In this document: positions 34,002-44,596 of the stretch, piece after piece
Numbering within the stretch: position 1 is the first letter of the stretch
How the letters are laid out: every line of letters starts with the position of its first letter
Origin: Kitagawia praeruptora
Lineage: Eukaryota > Streptophyta > Magnoliopsida > Apiales > Apiaceae
Direction of reading: 5' to 3'
Length of the DNA: 64,000 nucleotides
Assembly (NCBI GenBank): GCA_037693485.1
Contig: CM075346.1
Coordinates: 93,726,501-93,790,500, forward strand
Notes under the pieces: generated by a model
The model's database searches: none
What the model saw: the letters and a program-made list of their open reading frames with translations, nothing else
What the model was told of the DNA's origin: nothing
Translations under genes and position numbers: made by a program

Positions 34002-34231
34002 TTGTTTTTCTCCAGAGGGTGCATCCGCTGCCTGTCGATGGCAAAAAGCCATTGATTTCAGCTTGGACAAATGACCAAATAAAGCTTGCAAATAAAGAGG
34101 AGAAGTTACATGCATTGAAAGAGAAGATGAATAATGAGTGTGCCGGATGTGTGGAACTTAAAGTTAGGATTATGAAGTTGGAAGACAGAGTACGTGGTTT
34201 GGAATTATCTCTAGGTATACAATTTGATTAA
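34002..34231 (+). pseudogene. PMD-like gene fragment (paralogue of exons 2-3 of the first gene)
   Basis: It encodes IVFLQRVHPLPVDGKKPLIS and VELKVRIMKLEDRVRGLEL, clearly paralogous to exons 2 and 3 of the 4004-8453 gene. The two exons are contiguous here, without the intron present at 4892-4974. It is preceded by ATTAG, but no homologous upstream exon is found. It ends at a possible donor (AG|GTATAC). Confidence 0.7.
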
Positions 34232-35194
34232 TTATTTGTTGTTTAAGTTCACTGTAAAATCTTAGAATACTCATGTCATCAATTAGTATGGATCCAAAAA
34301 TTATAGTTGATACCTGTTCCTCATTGAAGCACTGAATCTCAAAGCATCAGAAATCATAAATCGATTTATGAATAATCATACCAGTTGTGACTGTTAAATT
34401 TTTAATATAAAAATTAATGTGAAAAGATATATTTTATTTAGATTTTCTCGTAATTTTTTTTATAATATAAATATATTAATTAATTAAAAATTTCAGTTTT
34501 TAATTTCTTTTAAAATATTTACTAAAATTCTAATTTTACCCCTCAAATGATTTATATTAATAAGGCATGGAAATTTTGGGAATTGGAAGAGATCGGTGAA
34601 GGTACCAGTTTAGGACACTTATTTGCACACTAATGCTACTTGATTATACTAATGCTACTTGATTATGCATTTTAGTAATGTATGTGTTAGTCTCTTGAGT
34701 CAGTATGTTAGCTCCGTCCCTGCCGCCTCCCCTTTTTTTTGTAATTTTTTAATTCAGTCTATATCTTTTTTTTATTAATTGTGTTGGTTTGATTGATTAT
34801 ATTAGATGATTTTAACATATTGCGATAAAGCTTATTCATCGAGTATTATAATGTTAGTTTTTGTTTACTGATAGTATATGTACTCTGATTGTATACTTCA
34901 CATATATGTTTGAATCTTTTGTAACCCTAGCTTTTGTATATACACAAACAGAGGCAATTTGATAATATAATTTTGAACTGTCCTAACTTGTTTGGCCTCA
35001 TAACTGTACTAAAAATCTAGTACAATAGTGGATTTGAAGTTAGCATATTATGAACAGACAAAAATTACACAGCGATACCCTCATTCGTACTCCAGCATAG
35101 CCCTAATGTAGTGAGTAGATCTGTTAAGGTGGCCATAACCCTAGAAAAGCCTTTTGCATAGAGCTATAAATGCTGCTTTCCTGATTAACCCTTT
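34232..35194. other. AT-rich spacer
   Basis: No gene. About 34890-35000 (TATGTTTGAATC...GTTTGGCCTCATAACTGT) recurs in inverted orientation at about 41310-41412 with several indels. Confidence 0.55.
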
Positions 35195-35751
35195 GATGGT
35201 ACAGTGAAACATAAGAGCTCTCTTAGTAGGTCTTTGATACATTGCTCCATGTACAAAGTAAGTCCATGAATTCCAATCACCCTCATTAAAGCTTTAGGTG
35301 TTGCCTCTGCACAATCAAGAATGTTAATTAGACTCTAATCTAATTATCTAAACTACTAATACAAATGGAATGAAATGGATCAACATAATTGTAGAGTTTA
35401 TGAAAAGACTTACTGTCTGCACCACCTAACTGTGCCACAGCATGTACAAATCTTTGGTGAAGTCCAGGATTCCATTTAAGCCTAGGCTTTGCATCACTTG
35501 ATAAAACCAAGTTCATATCTTGTTCTTGCTGCATATTCTGCAGAGACATTGATGTTAATGTGAGTGTATATATGATGTGTAATGTGTAATGTGTAATGCA
35601 TGTATAAATTAGGGAATACTTGAATATAAATTAGGGTAATTGAATGAAAACTTAAATTTGGTTTTAAATCAATCTCCTGTGAACCGGACTCCATGTAACT
35701 CGAACAATGGCTGTTCAGATCAAATGTTCCTGTGGTAAACCTCTCGTACAC
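35194..35751 (-). pseudogene. MYB-CC/GARP (PHL-type) transcription factor fragment
   Basis: Reading right to left, the first exon (35751 to about 35640) carries YERFTTGTFDLNSH. The second (about 35540-35414) carries NMQQEQDMNLVLSSDAKPRL and KWNPGLHQRFVHAVAQLGGA. The third (35306 downward) carries KATPKALMRVIGIHGLTLY. This is the GARP DNA-binding domain of MYB-CC factors (KPRLKWTPELHQRFV...GGADKATPKSLMRVMGIPGLTLYHLKSHLQ). After LTLY the conserved HLKSHLQKYRL is lost and unrelated residues run to a stop. The second-exon donor is A|GTAAGT and the phase to the third exon is correct, so the introns were inherited. The N-terminus abuts the next gene and is truncated. Confidence 0.7.
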
Positions 35752-35765
35752 CTTTTTCTATCTAA

Positions 35766-37825
35766 ATGCGCACATTTGTACATGTACAGGTACGGAAATG
35801 GCTTCGTCCCAGCCCCCAGGTACAGGTACAAAACAGACAACTTGTAAAGCTAGAATGCAATCTAAGAACACTGTCAACACTAACATTGAGTGCTGAAAAG
35901 AAAGAACTAGTCAAAGACTCCAAGTTTTTTCCCCTTGCAAATATAACAAATAAAAAAGAAAGCTCATCTACTTTAGTAGCGGCTCTTTCTTTTTTATTTG
36001 ACAACAAAAACAAAATATTTAAATTTAATGAACAGCTTAGGTTTAGATTTTGCGCGAAGGAGGTCGCAGAGGTCTTAGGGATCAATGATGCTGGCAAGGA
36101 TTTTACTACTTTCAAGAAAGAATCATCAAAACTTTCCAAGAAATTCCCTGAAACACTAGATAGACTCAAGAAGCTGTTGGTTGAAGGAGAGAAGAAAAAT
36201 GGAACAATTTCAGCCGCAGACTTGAAGACTATTTTGAGTGTCATGAGTGTAAAAGAAGACGAAGAGAAGGTTCTTTTTGTTAAGATCTTCTCCTTTTATG
36301 TCATTGAACAGTTTCTGTTAGGCGGCACTGATTCAAAAAGACCTCGCTGCTCCTTTTGGAGTTATGTTGATGATCTAAGAGCCATGGAAGATGTTAACTG
36401 GACAAAATCTGTTTTCGAGCATTTGATGGTGGCTTTGGAGGATCTTAGGAAAGGGCTTGAAGCGGACACGAATAAAACAAAGAATCACCATTTCAAAGGA
36501 TGTGCGCCTGTTTTGGAGGTATTTTTTTAACACACGGCAACATTTAATCTACTTAATATATATTTGTAATTTACTTATTTTAATGTTTTGTGTGGCATGG
36601 TAGGCGATCATATATAAGCGCATCCCCTCACTGGCTCCCAAAAACGGAGATTTAAACCTCTTCCCCCTCATTCAGAAATATTCAGCATGTCGAAGAGATA
36701 TTGGAGGATGGAAATTCAGCCATCTTACTGCAAACAATGTAAATAATATATATATACACATAAAACCGGCGCTATGAATTAGCTTATATATTACATTTTT
36801 TTTGTAGGTTGAATCGTGCCCCCATTGCACTCTCCCCACTCCTTGCTCTCCCCCTGGCTCTTCAGTGTCTGATAAGATCATTCATAATTTCGAGAACATG
36901 CAAGTGACCCCGCCTCCTGCCTCTTTTAGCATCGACTTAACTTGGGCAGGTAATCAAGATATTCATATAACTTTTGCAATCTTAGTTAACATTGACGATG
37001 TTCATACAACTTTTGCAATCTTATGCATTGTTATGTTTATATGCATTGTTATGTTTTTGCATTGTTATGTTTATATGCATGGTTTTTTGCTTATATATGT
37101 AAAATCCAGAGGGAGGACAGCCGGAGGAAGAGCGTGAGGCCAGGGGCGGGGCAAATAAATTTGGGGCCCTGTGCGAGGTCTTAAGATTTGGCCCTCCATT
37201 TATATCTTAATATGAATTCAAAATACTAGTATAATTCAAAATAAAGTCTAACAAATTCATTTAAATAAAGATGCTCTTCTTGCATGTTTTACAACAAAAT
37301 TTTTTATAACACTTTCAACATCAACTTCGTTCAAAATATCAAAAAGGAGGAAAATTTCAAAATATCTCTCTATATATATGTATATATATAAGGAGGAAAA
37401 AAATTTGGGGCCCTATATTTTTGGGGGCCCTGTGCGGTCGCTCACCCCGCGCACCCCCAACCCCGCCCCTGCGTGAGGCACACGCGGAGGAGGGACGCGA
37501 GCGACAGCAGCTGCCGGACAAAGAGACCGAGTCTGAAGCCGGGGAGGAAAATCCAGAGGGAGGACAGCCGGAGGAAGAACGTGAGGCACACGCGGAGGAG
37601 GGACGCGAGCGACAGCAGCTGCCGAACAAAGAGACCAAGGCACACCCGGAGGAGGGAGGCCAGAGACTGCAGGAGCCGGAGCAAGGGCCGTTGCGCAGAT
37701 CCAGCCGGTTATCACAGCAGGCGCCGGAGCAAGGGCCGTTGTGCAGATCCAGCCGGTTATCAAAACCTACGGAAAAGGCGGGTGCTTGGAGGGGGAGTAC
37801 AAGGGGAAGGAGCAGGGGAAGGTAA
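35766..37825 (+). CDS. PMD-like protein with acidic repeat tail (second paralogue), tail exon interrupted
   Basis: Exons 35766-36518, 36604-36738, 36808-36949 and 37110 onward join in phase. The globular part has KESSSTLVAALSFLFDN, CAKEVAEVLGI, FVKIFSFYVIEQFLLGG and WSYVDDLRAMEDVNWTKSVF, then NLFPLIQKYSACRRDIGGW and a Cys/His patch VESCPHCTLPTPC. This is the same plant-mobile/DUF1985-like family as the 4004 gene but a different subtype, and close to the minus-strand locus at 57.7-61.1 kb. The tail is built of two GGQPEEEREAHAEEGRERQQ units and two EQGPL(R/C)RSSRLS units, ending in RGRSRGR. A hAT MITE (37141-37471) sits in the tail exon and introduces a stop, so the distal tail is probably lost or spliced around. 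The true start is uncertain; an ATG at about 35799 opens another frame. Confidence 0.6.
37141..37471. mobile_element. hAT-type MITE inside the PMD-like tail exon
   Basis: The left end is CAGGGGCGGGGC and the right end CCCCGCCCCTG. The 8-bp target duplication CGTGAGGC is perfect (37133-37140 and 37472-37479), the size expected for hAT. There is an inner GGGGCCCTGTGCG repeat near each end and no coding capacity. The insertion adds 339 bp including the TSD, a multiple of three, but brings an in-frame stop. Confidence 0.92.
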
Positions 37826-38922
37826 TAATTTACTGATGTTCATTTACGTTGATTAACTGTTATTCTAAATCTATTTGTAAGAACTTTTTTCTGCAGTACT
37901 TGTGGATGATTAACTGGAGTCACTTTACCTAATTCACTTGGTGGCGCTTATTTAATTGCTTGTGCTTTATCTAATTGTCCTGATTTCTACTTTTGGTTGC
38001 TGGTAACTCTGCCTGTCTTTGTGTCTTATTGTATCGTGTTGGTAGATACTGGAGGAATGATCCATTTTGTGCTATCAATCGTGATTATTCTCAGTTTTTT
38101 CAATTTTAATTTGTTTGACTTCTTGTAAAAAAAATATTGTTTCGACTTGCAACTACACTTTTGTTAATGTAAATTTTAATATAAACGTTAATTTTAAATA
38201 ATTGGCTTATAAATTTTACAAATAAATATAAATTCTAACAAATTGGGAGAAACAAGAATTGAATACATAAAATAAATTGAAAAAACAATGAATATGGATA
38301 TGCTCTTGACAACGTTCTTGGTTTAGATGAGAGAGTTAAATAATTTACTACGCCACAAGTGGCCAATTTTGCGTAATTGAAGCATGTCAAATTTGTGTTG
38401 ATTATGAAAGATTTTGTGATTTTCAATACTTAATATTTTCTCTATAATTCAAGAATTACATACTTCATGGGAATTGTAACAAAAGATAGATCAACAATCT
38501 GAAAATGTGTATAATGTCAATTTCCCATTTTTCTTTATTTTTTATTATTTAATATCGATATTTATGGAATAGATGAATAATAATAATTTAAAATGGAAAA
38601 AATGGTTAATAATTTCGAACACGGGGCTCACTAGCACTCTTTACGGGTCGTTACGACCGCGTTATTATTGTCATAATTTCGATTTCCCATTTTCCTTTAT
38701 TTTCTATTATTAAATACCGACATTTACGAAAATATTAAAATTTTTAATTTTCATATAAATTGAAAATATAAAAATTAACTAAAATAATATATTATTAATT
38801 TACATTTTTTAACAAAATTTATAAATTTTTAAAAAATAATAAAAAGTATCTACTATTAATCAGTATTATGATAAAGTTAGAATTATTTAAATATTATTTG
38901 AAATTTTCGGTTTTGATATATA
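37826..38922. other. Spacer
   Basis: The 3' flank of the PMD-like gene followed by AT-rich sequence. Two related segments (CATTTTCYTTTATTTTYTATTATT, near 38525 and 38689) suggest an old duplication. No gene seen. Confidence 0.45.
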
Positions 38923-38925
38923 GTT

Positions 38926-39090
38926 AAACCTCGATAAATGAATATATTCGGGACCGAAAAATTTTATTCATTAATCGAGATTATTCATTTATCGAGATCA
39001 AAAATACACTATCTCTATAATGTCGGAATCGGAAAAAATTATTCATTTGACGAGTTTATTCGTTTATCGAATATTCATTTATCGAGGTTC
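38926..39090. mobile_element. Small MITE with ACCTCGATAAATGAATAT ends
   Basis: The left end ACCTCGATAAATGAATAT is mirrored at the right as ATATTCATTTATCGAGGT. It is about 165 bp, and inner segments also repeat TCATTTATCGA-type motifs in both orientations. Target duplication not resolved. Confidence 0.7.
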
Positions 39091-39980
39091 TATTGTATTT
39101 GGATACAATTCGGATCGGATCTAATTAGGTTCGGATCTAGAATCGGTTTTACAAAATTTTAATCGGTTTCGGTTCGGTTCGGGTCTAGTTTCGGATCGGG
39201 TCGATTTCAGATTAAAATAGGATAAATTTCGTATTAAGATCATATAAAATTCGGTTCGGCTCTTTTCGGATTGGATTTTGTCGGATTAAAAAAATTTGGT
39301 TATTTCTGTTTCTATGCTTGCTGTTTCTTTTGAACTATTTTTTTTATGATGTTAAGTTTTTGTTTCGATGAACTTGATGTGTGGTTGGTTTGTTGTTTAA
39401 ACTTGGTTTGTGGTTGATGGATTTATGCTAATATGAATTAGCACTGGTTTATACCCTTAAGTATTTTTAAGAAAAGTTCCTAATTTTAAGTGTTTTATGA
39501 ATTTCTAGAAAATTGATTTTTTTAATAATTCGGTTATTTAATTCGGTATTCTATTCTGAATAATTCGGTTATTTAATTTCGGTTCGGTAAAATATCCGAA
39601 ATTATTTCGGTTTACTAATCGGTTATGATTTTCAGCTTATTCGGTATTTCGGTATTCGGTAATTCGGTTCGGTTATAACCGAATACTCAGCCCTACTTTC
39701 TTGTTTCTCAAAGAGCTTGATTAATGTCCAAGCACATATTACATATAACTGTTTTGTTTTCTGTTTTTCTTGTAGAAAAACAACGCAAATGGGTTTCCAA
39801 AAGTTATCATACAATTAGAAATACAACAGTTAATTAGATGTTTGGGGATACAAAATAAGTTTGGGAATACAACAATCGGATACATACAAAATTTCTAACA
39901 AAAATCATAACTAATCCCCACCGTTAACAAACCCCTAAAAGTTGATCTATTAGTAAGTTCAATAGCCTGCTGCCTGCTAG
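39091..39980. repeat. Degenerate GGTTCGGT/ATTCGGTT simple-repeat region
   Basis: Two blocks (about 39110-39270 and 39525-39690) are dense in TTCGGTT, GGATCGGGT and TATTCGGT units. A similar block lies at about 62575-62720. No gene. Confidence 0.7.
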
Positions 39981-40095
39981 TTGCTTGCTACGACTTCGCC
40001 AACATATACCTTCTGATTACATATTACAAGCACAGGTAACAACATTACCCAAAAAGATTTGCAACATTACATATACATATATTGAGTCCCACTCT

Positions 40096-40462
40096 ATGGA
40101 GAACCATCTTACGTGGAGAACCGTGGAGAACCACTTAAAATGCATTAAAATTGTCCTTTATATAAGGCCCCTGGCGGGGCCCCTTTACAAAAAAGTATTA
40201 TAATTCTACCCTCTATCCATTCATAAAAAAAAACAAATTTTAAAAAAAAAATTAAAAAAATTTATAAAAACTGTTGCCACATCATCATTTTTTAAAAATT
40301 TTTAAAAAACTTTTTTTTTTGTAATTTTTTTTAATAAATAGATAGAGGATAGAATTATAAGACTTTTTTGTGAAGGTGCCCCTGCGGGGCCCTTATATAT
40401 AAAACAATTTTAATGCATTTTAAGTGGTTCTCCACGGTTCTCCACGTAAGATGGTTCTCCAT
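40096..40462. mobile_element. Foldback MITE, 367 bp, with ~58-bp inverted ends
   Basis: It begins ATGGAGAACCATCTTACGTG and ends with the reverse complement. Inner inverted segments (GGGGCCCCTT... and ATAGAGGATAGAATTATAA) extend the pairing well inward around an A/T-run loop. It sits in the 3' flank of the minus-strand fragment at 40543, splitting sequence that is contiguous in the 15-kb paralogue. No convincing target duplication found. Confidence 0.85.
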
Positions 40463-40542
40463 GGAACAATGGCCTACATATATTATCTTTAGCATAACAT
40501 ATACATACATTATCTTTAGCATAACATATACCCTTCTCTTAG

Positions 40543-40800
40543 AGGAGGAGGACTTAGGTGAACAAGGTCATAGACTAGTGCAAAAACCAGTTTCAAGATC
40601 ATCAATATCACCAAGACAGCCAAGACCACTTGCATCCATACCTCCTCTTTCAAAAGGTTCTCTGTAGCCGTGGTCAACAATAGCGGTGATGAGGTCAAGA
40701 TCATCGATACAACCAAGAGCACCAAGTGCAGTAGTCCATCCTCCTCCATCAACAATAGCTGTAGCGGTGGTGACTGTAGCGGTGTATGTGTAGCTGTAGT
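40543..40800 (-). pseudogene. Minus-strand C-terminal fragment with GG-x-T-T-A-LGAL repeats
   Basis: The minus frame carries DGGGWTTALGALGCIDDLD, then VDHGYREPFERGGM, DASGLGCLGDIDDLE and TGFCTSL before the stop. It is the counterpart of the fragment at 15218-15505. A Thr/Val-rich run encoded by GTAGCGGTG-type repeats precedes it. Family unknown. Confidence 0.4.
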
Positions 40801-41440
40801 TGTGTATGTGTAGCTTGTTGGAATAAGAGCTCTAGGTCCCAGTTGAGTTTATATGTTTAATTTGAACCAAAAAAATGTAAAGAAAAAGAGTAAAATTAGA
40901 TAAAAAGTAGATATTTTTACGATATTTTTTAACTACACAAATATTCTAATGGTACATACTATTTAATAGTGGATTTTTAAAAAAAATGGCATATTTTTAT
41001 TAAATATCATATCTGAAGATATGAATTTTTTTCATAAGTCTATATTTTGTGTTTATTTAATATATTTTTGTTTTTTATATGAATAAAAATAATTAAAATG
41101 TCTATTTATATTTTGGAAAAAACATAACCCAAAAATTATTTCTTCACTGCAAAGACAGCTACTAACAAAGCCAAGCCAACCAACTATACGCAGGTCCATT
41201 GTAAGAGAGGAAAATAATCAAAATTAATTCATAAAGGAAGGGTAACCAAATTCACAACGAATCATACAAATTGACACTTATAGGCTTAATTATCAAATTC
41301 ACAATGAATCACAGTTCTGAGGCCAAACAAGCTAGAACAGTTCAAAATTATATCACAGTTCAAAATTATCAAAATTATATACAAAAGCTAGGGTTACAAA
41401 GGATTCAAACATAAAATGTAAATTATATGTAACTGTTATT
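40801..41440. other. AT-rich spacer with inverted copy of 34.9 kb segment
   Basis: About 41310-41412 is the reverse complement, with indels, of 34890-35000 (GAGGCCAAACAAG, AACCCTAGCTTTTGTA). It includes a local duplication of TATATCACAGTTCAAAATTA. No gene. Confidence 0.6.
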
Positions 41441-41485
41441 TGAACTTTTCCCATTATTTTTCATCTCGTCATTTTTGTTTATAAA
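41441..41485 (-). other. Scrambled 47-nt patch copied from the PMD-FCP1 gene
   Basis: On the minus strand 41485-41461 equals 4010-4034 (25 bases, start of the PMD-like ORF) and 41462-41441 equals 3937-3958 (22 bases, just upstream of it). The two pieces overlap by two bases and are in swapped order. They lie exactly at the broken end of the LINE fragment. Confidence 0.85.
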
Positions 41486-41825
41486 AACCAGGGATCATGC
41501 CAGAGTTTAAATCTCGAATTAGTTCCAATCCGAAAATTTAAGAATTGCAGGGCTTGGGTTATGTGATTCAGAATTTTTCTCAAATTCCAGGGACATTTAT
41601 AAGGAATTCTGGTAGTCCAAAAAGACTTTCTTTTTAGCAAGCAGCTGTGAACCCAGAGCAGCCATAACGAATTCGTCGTTGGCTGAGCTAAGCGCCAAAC
41701 TTGGTTTGGGATACAGCAATCTGACCAAGCGACCTTATAATGACACGCATTGCTAACACCACCACCCCATAAAAACCTTGCCAAGCATGATTGAACTAAT
41801 TTGAGGATCCCTTTGGGAAGGAAAA
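41480..41825 (-). pseudogene. LINE retrotransposon fragment
   Basis: The minus frame gives PKGILKLVQSCLARFLWGG, HYKVAWSDCCIPNQVW and later KSFWTTRIPYKCPWNLRKIL and IGTNSRFKLWHDPWF, the region after the reverse transcriptase in plant L1-type elements that precedes the zf-RVT domain. An internal deletion joins distant parts, and the RT and endonuclease are absent. Confidence 0.75.
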
Positions 41826-41865
41826 CAAAAGAAGACCAGTACCCTTGTATACGAGAATATCAAGG

Positions 41866-42165
41866 ACATTTCTCGGGAAAATTTTTCTCGAGAAAATTTT
41901 CAAGCATTTTTCTCGGGAAAATTTTTCCCGAGAAAATTTTCCCGAAATAAAAGTTCTCGAAAACAATTTTTCAGGAAAAAATTTTCGAAAAAAATTCCTC
42001 GGGAAAAATTTCTAAATTTCACCAAAAAAATTCCTCGAGAAAATTTTCCTGGGAAAAGAAAAAATTCTCTAAAAATGTTTCCCGGAAAATAATTTCTAAA
42101 AATTTCTCGAGAAAATTTTCCTCGAAAATAATTTTTCAAAGAAAAAATTTCCCGAGAAAAACTAT
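41866..42165. repeat. Palindromic TTCTCGAGAAAATTTTC cluster
   Basis: Some 300 bp is made largely of short self-complementary units such as TTTTCTCGAGAAAATTTTC and GGGAAAATTTTTCCCGAGAA in imperfect array. ORFs crossing it (for example the RGKFSREIF-type minus frame) are artefacts of the repeat. Confidence 0.8.
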
Positions 42166-42534
42166 TTCTCTAAAAAAAATCCAAAAAAAAAGTGATGCTC
42201 ATGTATTTTGGTGGAAAAGAATTTCAAATGACTATCTTTCACTTGTAATTTCAAATTACAAAAAAATAGTTAATATTGAATTGGTATGGAATTGATTAAA
42301 ATCCAATTCCAAATTTTTTTAATTTTACCAAACACTAAATTTGGTCAATTCCAAGAATTCAAATGAATTCCAAGTTACCAAACAAGCCATAATGAGAAAG
42401 CGAAATAAACACCTCTGAACGGCTCTCATTCACACTCACACCCCACTTAAATTAACATATCATCGCTCCTAAAGTCTCTGCAAATATCTCCCTTCTCTAT
42501 ATATACACACACACACCTATACATACACTACCTA
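42166..42534. other. Probable promoter side of the VPE gene
   Basis: No ORF. The sequence ends in short AC and AT microsatellites (near 42495-42535) just before the MITE. It would have been upstream sequence of the vacuolar processing enzyme gene. Confidence 0.35.
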
Positions 42535-42542
42535 TCCTCCTT

Positions 42543-42858
42543 TAGGGATGGCCATCGGGGCACTTCGGGGCCGGGGAGTACTATCCCCGCCCCCATCCCC
42601 GAATTCAACCCGATCCCCATCCCCGGCCCGATTCCCGTCGGGGATTATTTTTTATTCCCCGTCCCCGGCCCAAATGGATAACGGGGATCCCCGCACGGAA
42701 TCGGGGAATTTCATTTTAAACAAAAAATAATATTTAAATAATATTAAACATTAACTATAATTTGAAATAATTTTTTCTTGTGATAAATAGTCAAATTAGC
42801 AACTATAACTAGATTACATGTGATATATCGGACGGGCCGGGGTGAATGCCCATCTCTA
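42543..42858. mobile_element. hAT-type MITE upstream of the VPE gene
   Basis: The left end is TAGGGATGGCCAT and the right end ATGCCCATCTCTA. The 8-bp target duplication TCCTCCTT is perfect (42535-42542 and 42859-42866). The left half is rich in CCCCGGCCC and GGGGAT units. It inserted about 80 bp before the VPE start codon, so it lies in the promoter or 5' UTR. Confidence 0.9.
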
Positions 42859-44596
42859 TCCTCCTTATTATCTACGCAACACAACAGGATATTCTTTTCT
42901 GTCTTCTCCTCTCCCGATCAATTTCTTTCCGTCCGGTGATAACACGACGATGGTACGGTATATCGCCGGGGCAGTGGTGCTTTTAGTGCTTATTTCTATC
43001 TCGGCCGTTGTCCAAAGCCGTGATATCGTAGGTGACGTGTTAAAGTTGCCTTCTGAGGTTTCGAGTTTTTTCCCGGCCGGTTACATGATGACGACTCCGT
43101 TGGGACCAGATGGGCGGTTCTGATTGCTGGATCCAACGGTTACTGGAATTATAGACATCAGGTATTCATCATCATCATTATCAGTTTTCGTGAGAACAGT
43201 TTTAGCCGGACATGTTCTCGTATATATATATGTACAGAAATATATACGAGAACATTTCTCTAAAAGCTAAAATTGTTCTCGGTATATAATTAAGTTATTA
43301 AGTTTAATTAAATTAGTTTAAAGTATATATGAACTGATGTTACCTGATGTTTGTTTTGTGTTGAGTTTATTGGTTCTCTTGATTTGCTGATGTTTTTTGT
43401 TTTTTTATTGTGGTATGCTTCTTGTTTGTTGTTTGATGAAAATTAAGATATTGGTCTTAGCGTGTGGGCCCCATGGATGATGACAGCATGGGAACAATTT
43501 TTGTGGTTGATTTTGTTTTGTTTATGCCAAGTTAATTTCGTGACGTTGCTGAATATTTTTTGTTTTTGTTGATTATTACTAGCTTGCAAACATTTAAATG
43601 TAAGTAGAGACTTGAATTTTGAACTCTTTTTGTTGGTTGTTGCGAGAGAGGAAGGGTATTCATCGGGCTACAATGAATCAATGATAGAATTGAATTTGCT
43701 GAAATCATCTCGAATGTTCCTTACTATCAGTGCACTAAATTTAGGAGTTTAGATTTTAATTATCAAAATGGAATCTATAATTATGCTGTGAACTATGTTT
43801 GTGTTTCAGAGCATATGTTGGTTTTATGTTGGTTTCAGTTGCTAAGAATTTTTAAAGCTAACAGACAAGATTCCTTGATATTTCTCTTTTTGGAGAAGAG
43901 AAGAATATTCTTAAATTATTTTGGATAGAGTTAGCACAAAGACTTTAGTAAGTAAGGGGTTGGATGAAAATGATTTAAAAACAGGAACCACTTATCATTT
44001 TCATGAAAATAAATATCATATAAGGCAATAATACAGTTTGTTTTCCATCTTATATTTCTTATATGTGATCAGATAGTCATATTATCGCATGTGGGGAATG
44101 GGATCTGCATGTACTTGCAAAATCATACATTGACTGGGGTATCCTAATTTCATCAATTTGTGGTGTGTGTTGTCTTTTAGTAATTAGTTTCAGAATAACC
44201 ACCTTAAAAGCCAAGTATTGTGGGGTCTGCTACCAAATCTGCAAAACAGTTGGTTGCTTCGCTATATGGCATGGCTTGCATTTGCTTTAATTATTTATAC
44301 ATTTCGCAATAACTTAATTCACGCAGAAAACTTTATGTTTTCTAAATGAACTTATTTTATGACTTGCTTGTATAATTGTGGTGTAATTTTTAGTGGACTC
44401 TGTTAGCATTTTTGGAAACATTAATTATGCTTAATGAATGTCTCCTAAGTACCAAGTTCAGTTTGTCTATCCGCATTACTTATTGTCAAGTTCATGTTTC
44501 ATTACAAGCCCCCCGTCAGAACTAATGGCATTCAGTAGAATTTCGTGTTTGAATTGATTATATATGCTGATGGTGTGAGTGGTATGGCACCAAAGT

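Noticed and set aside
37357..37763. Minus ORFs rich in Ser/Arg/Cys opposite the acidic tail
   Set aside because: Antisense shadows of the GAGGAG-type repeats of the PMD-like tail exon.
41900..42139. Minus ORF with RGKFSREIF-type repeats
   Set aside because: Product of the palindromic TTCTCGAGAAAA array, not a protein gene.
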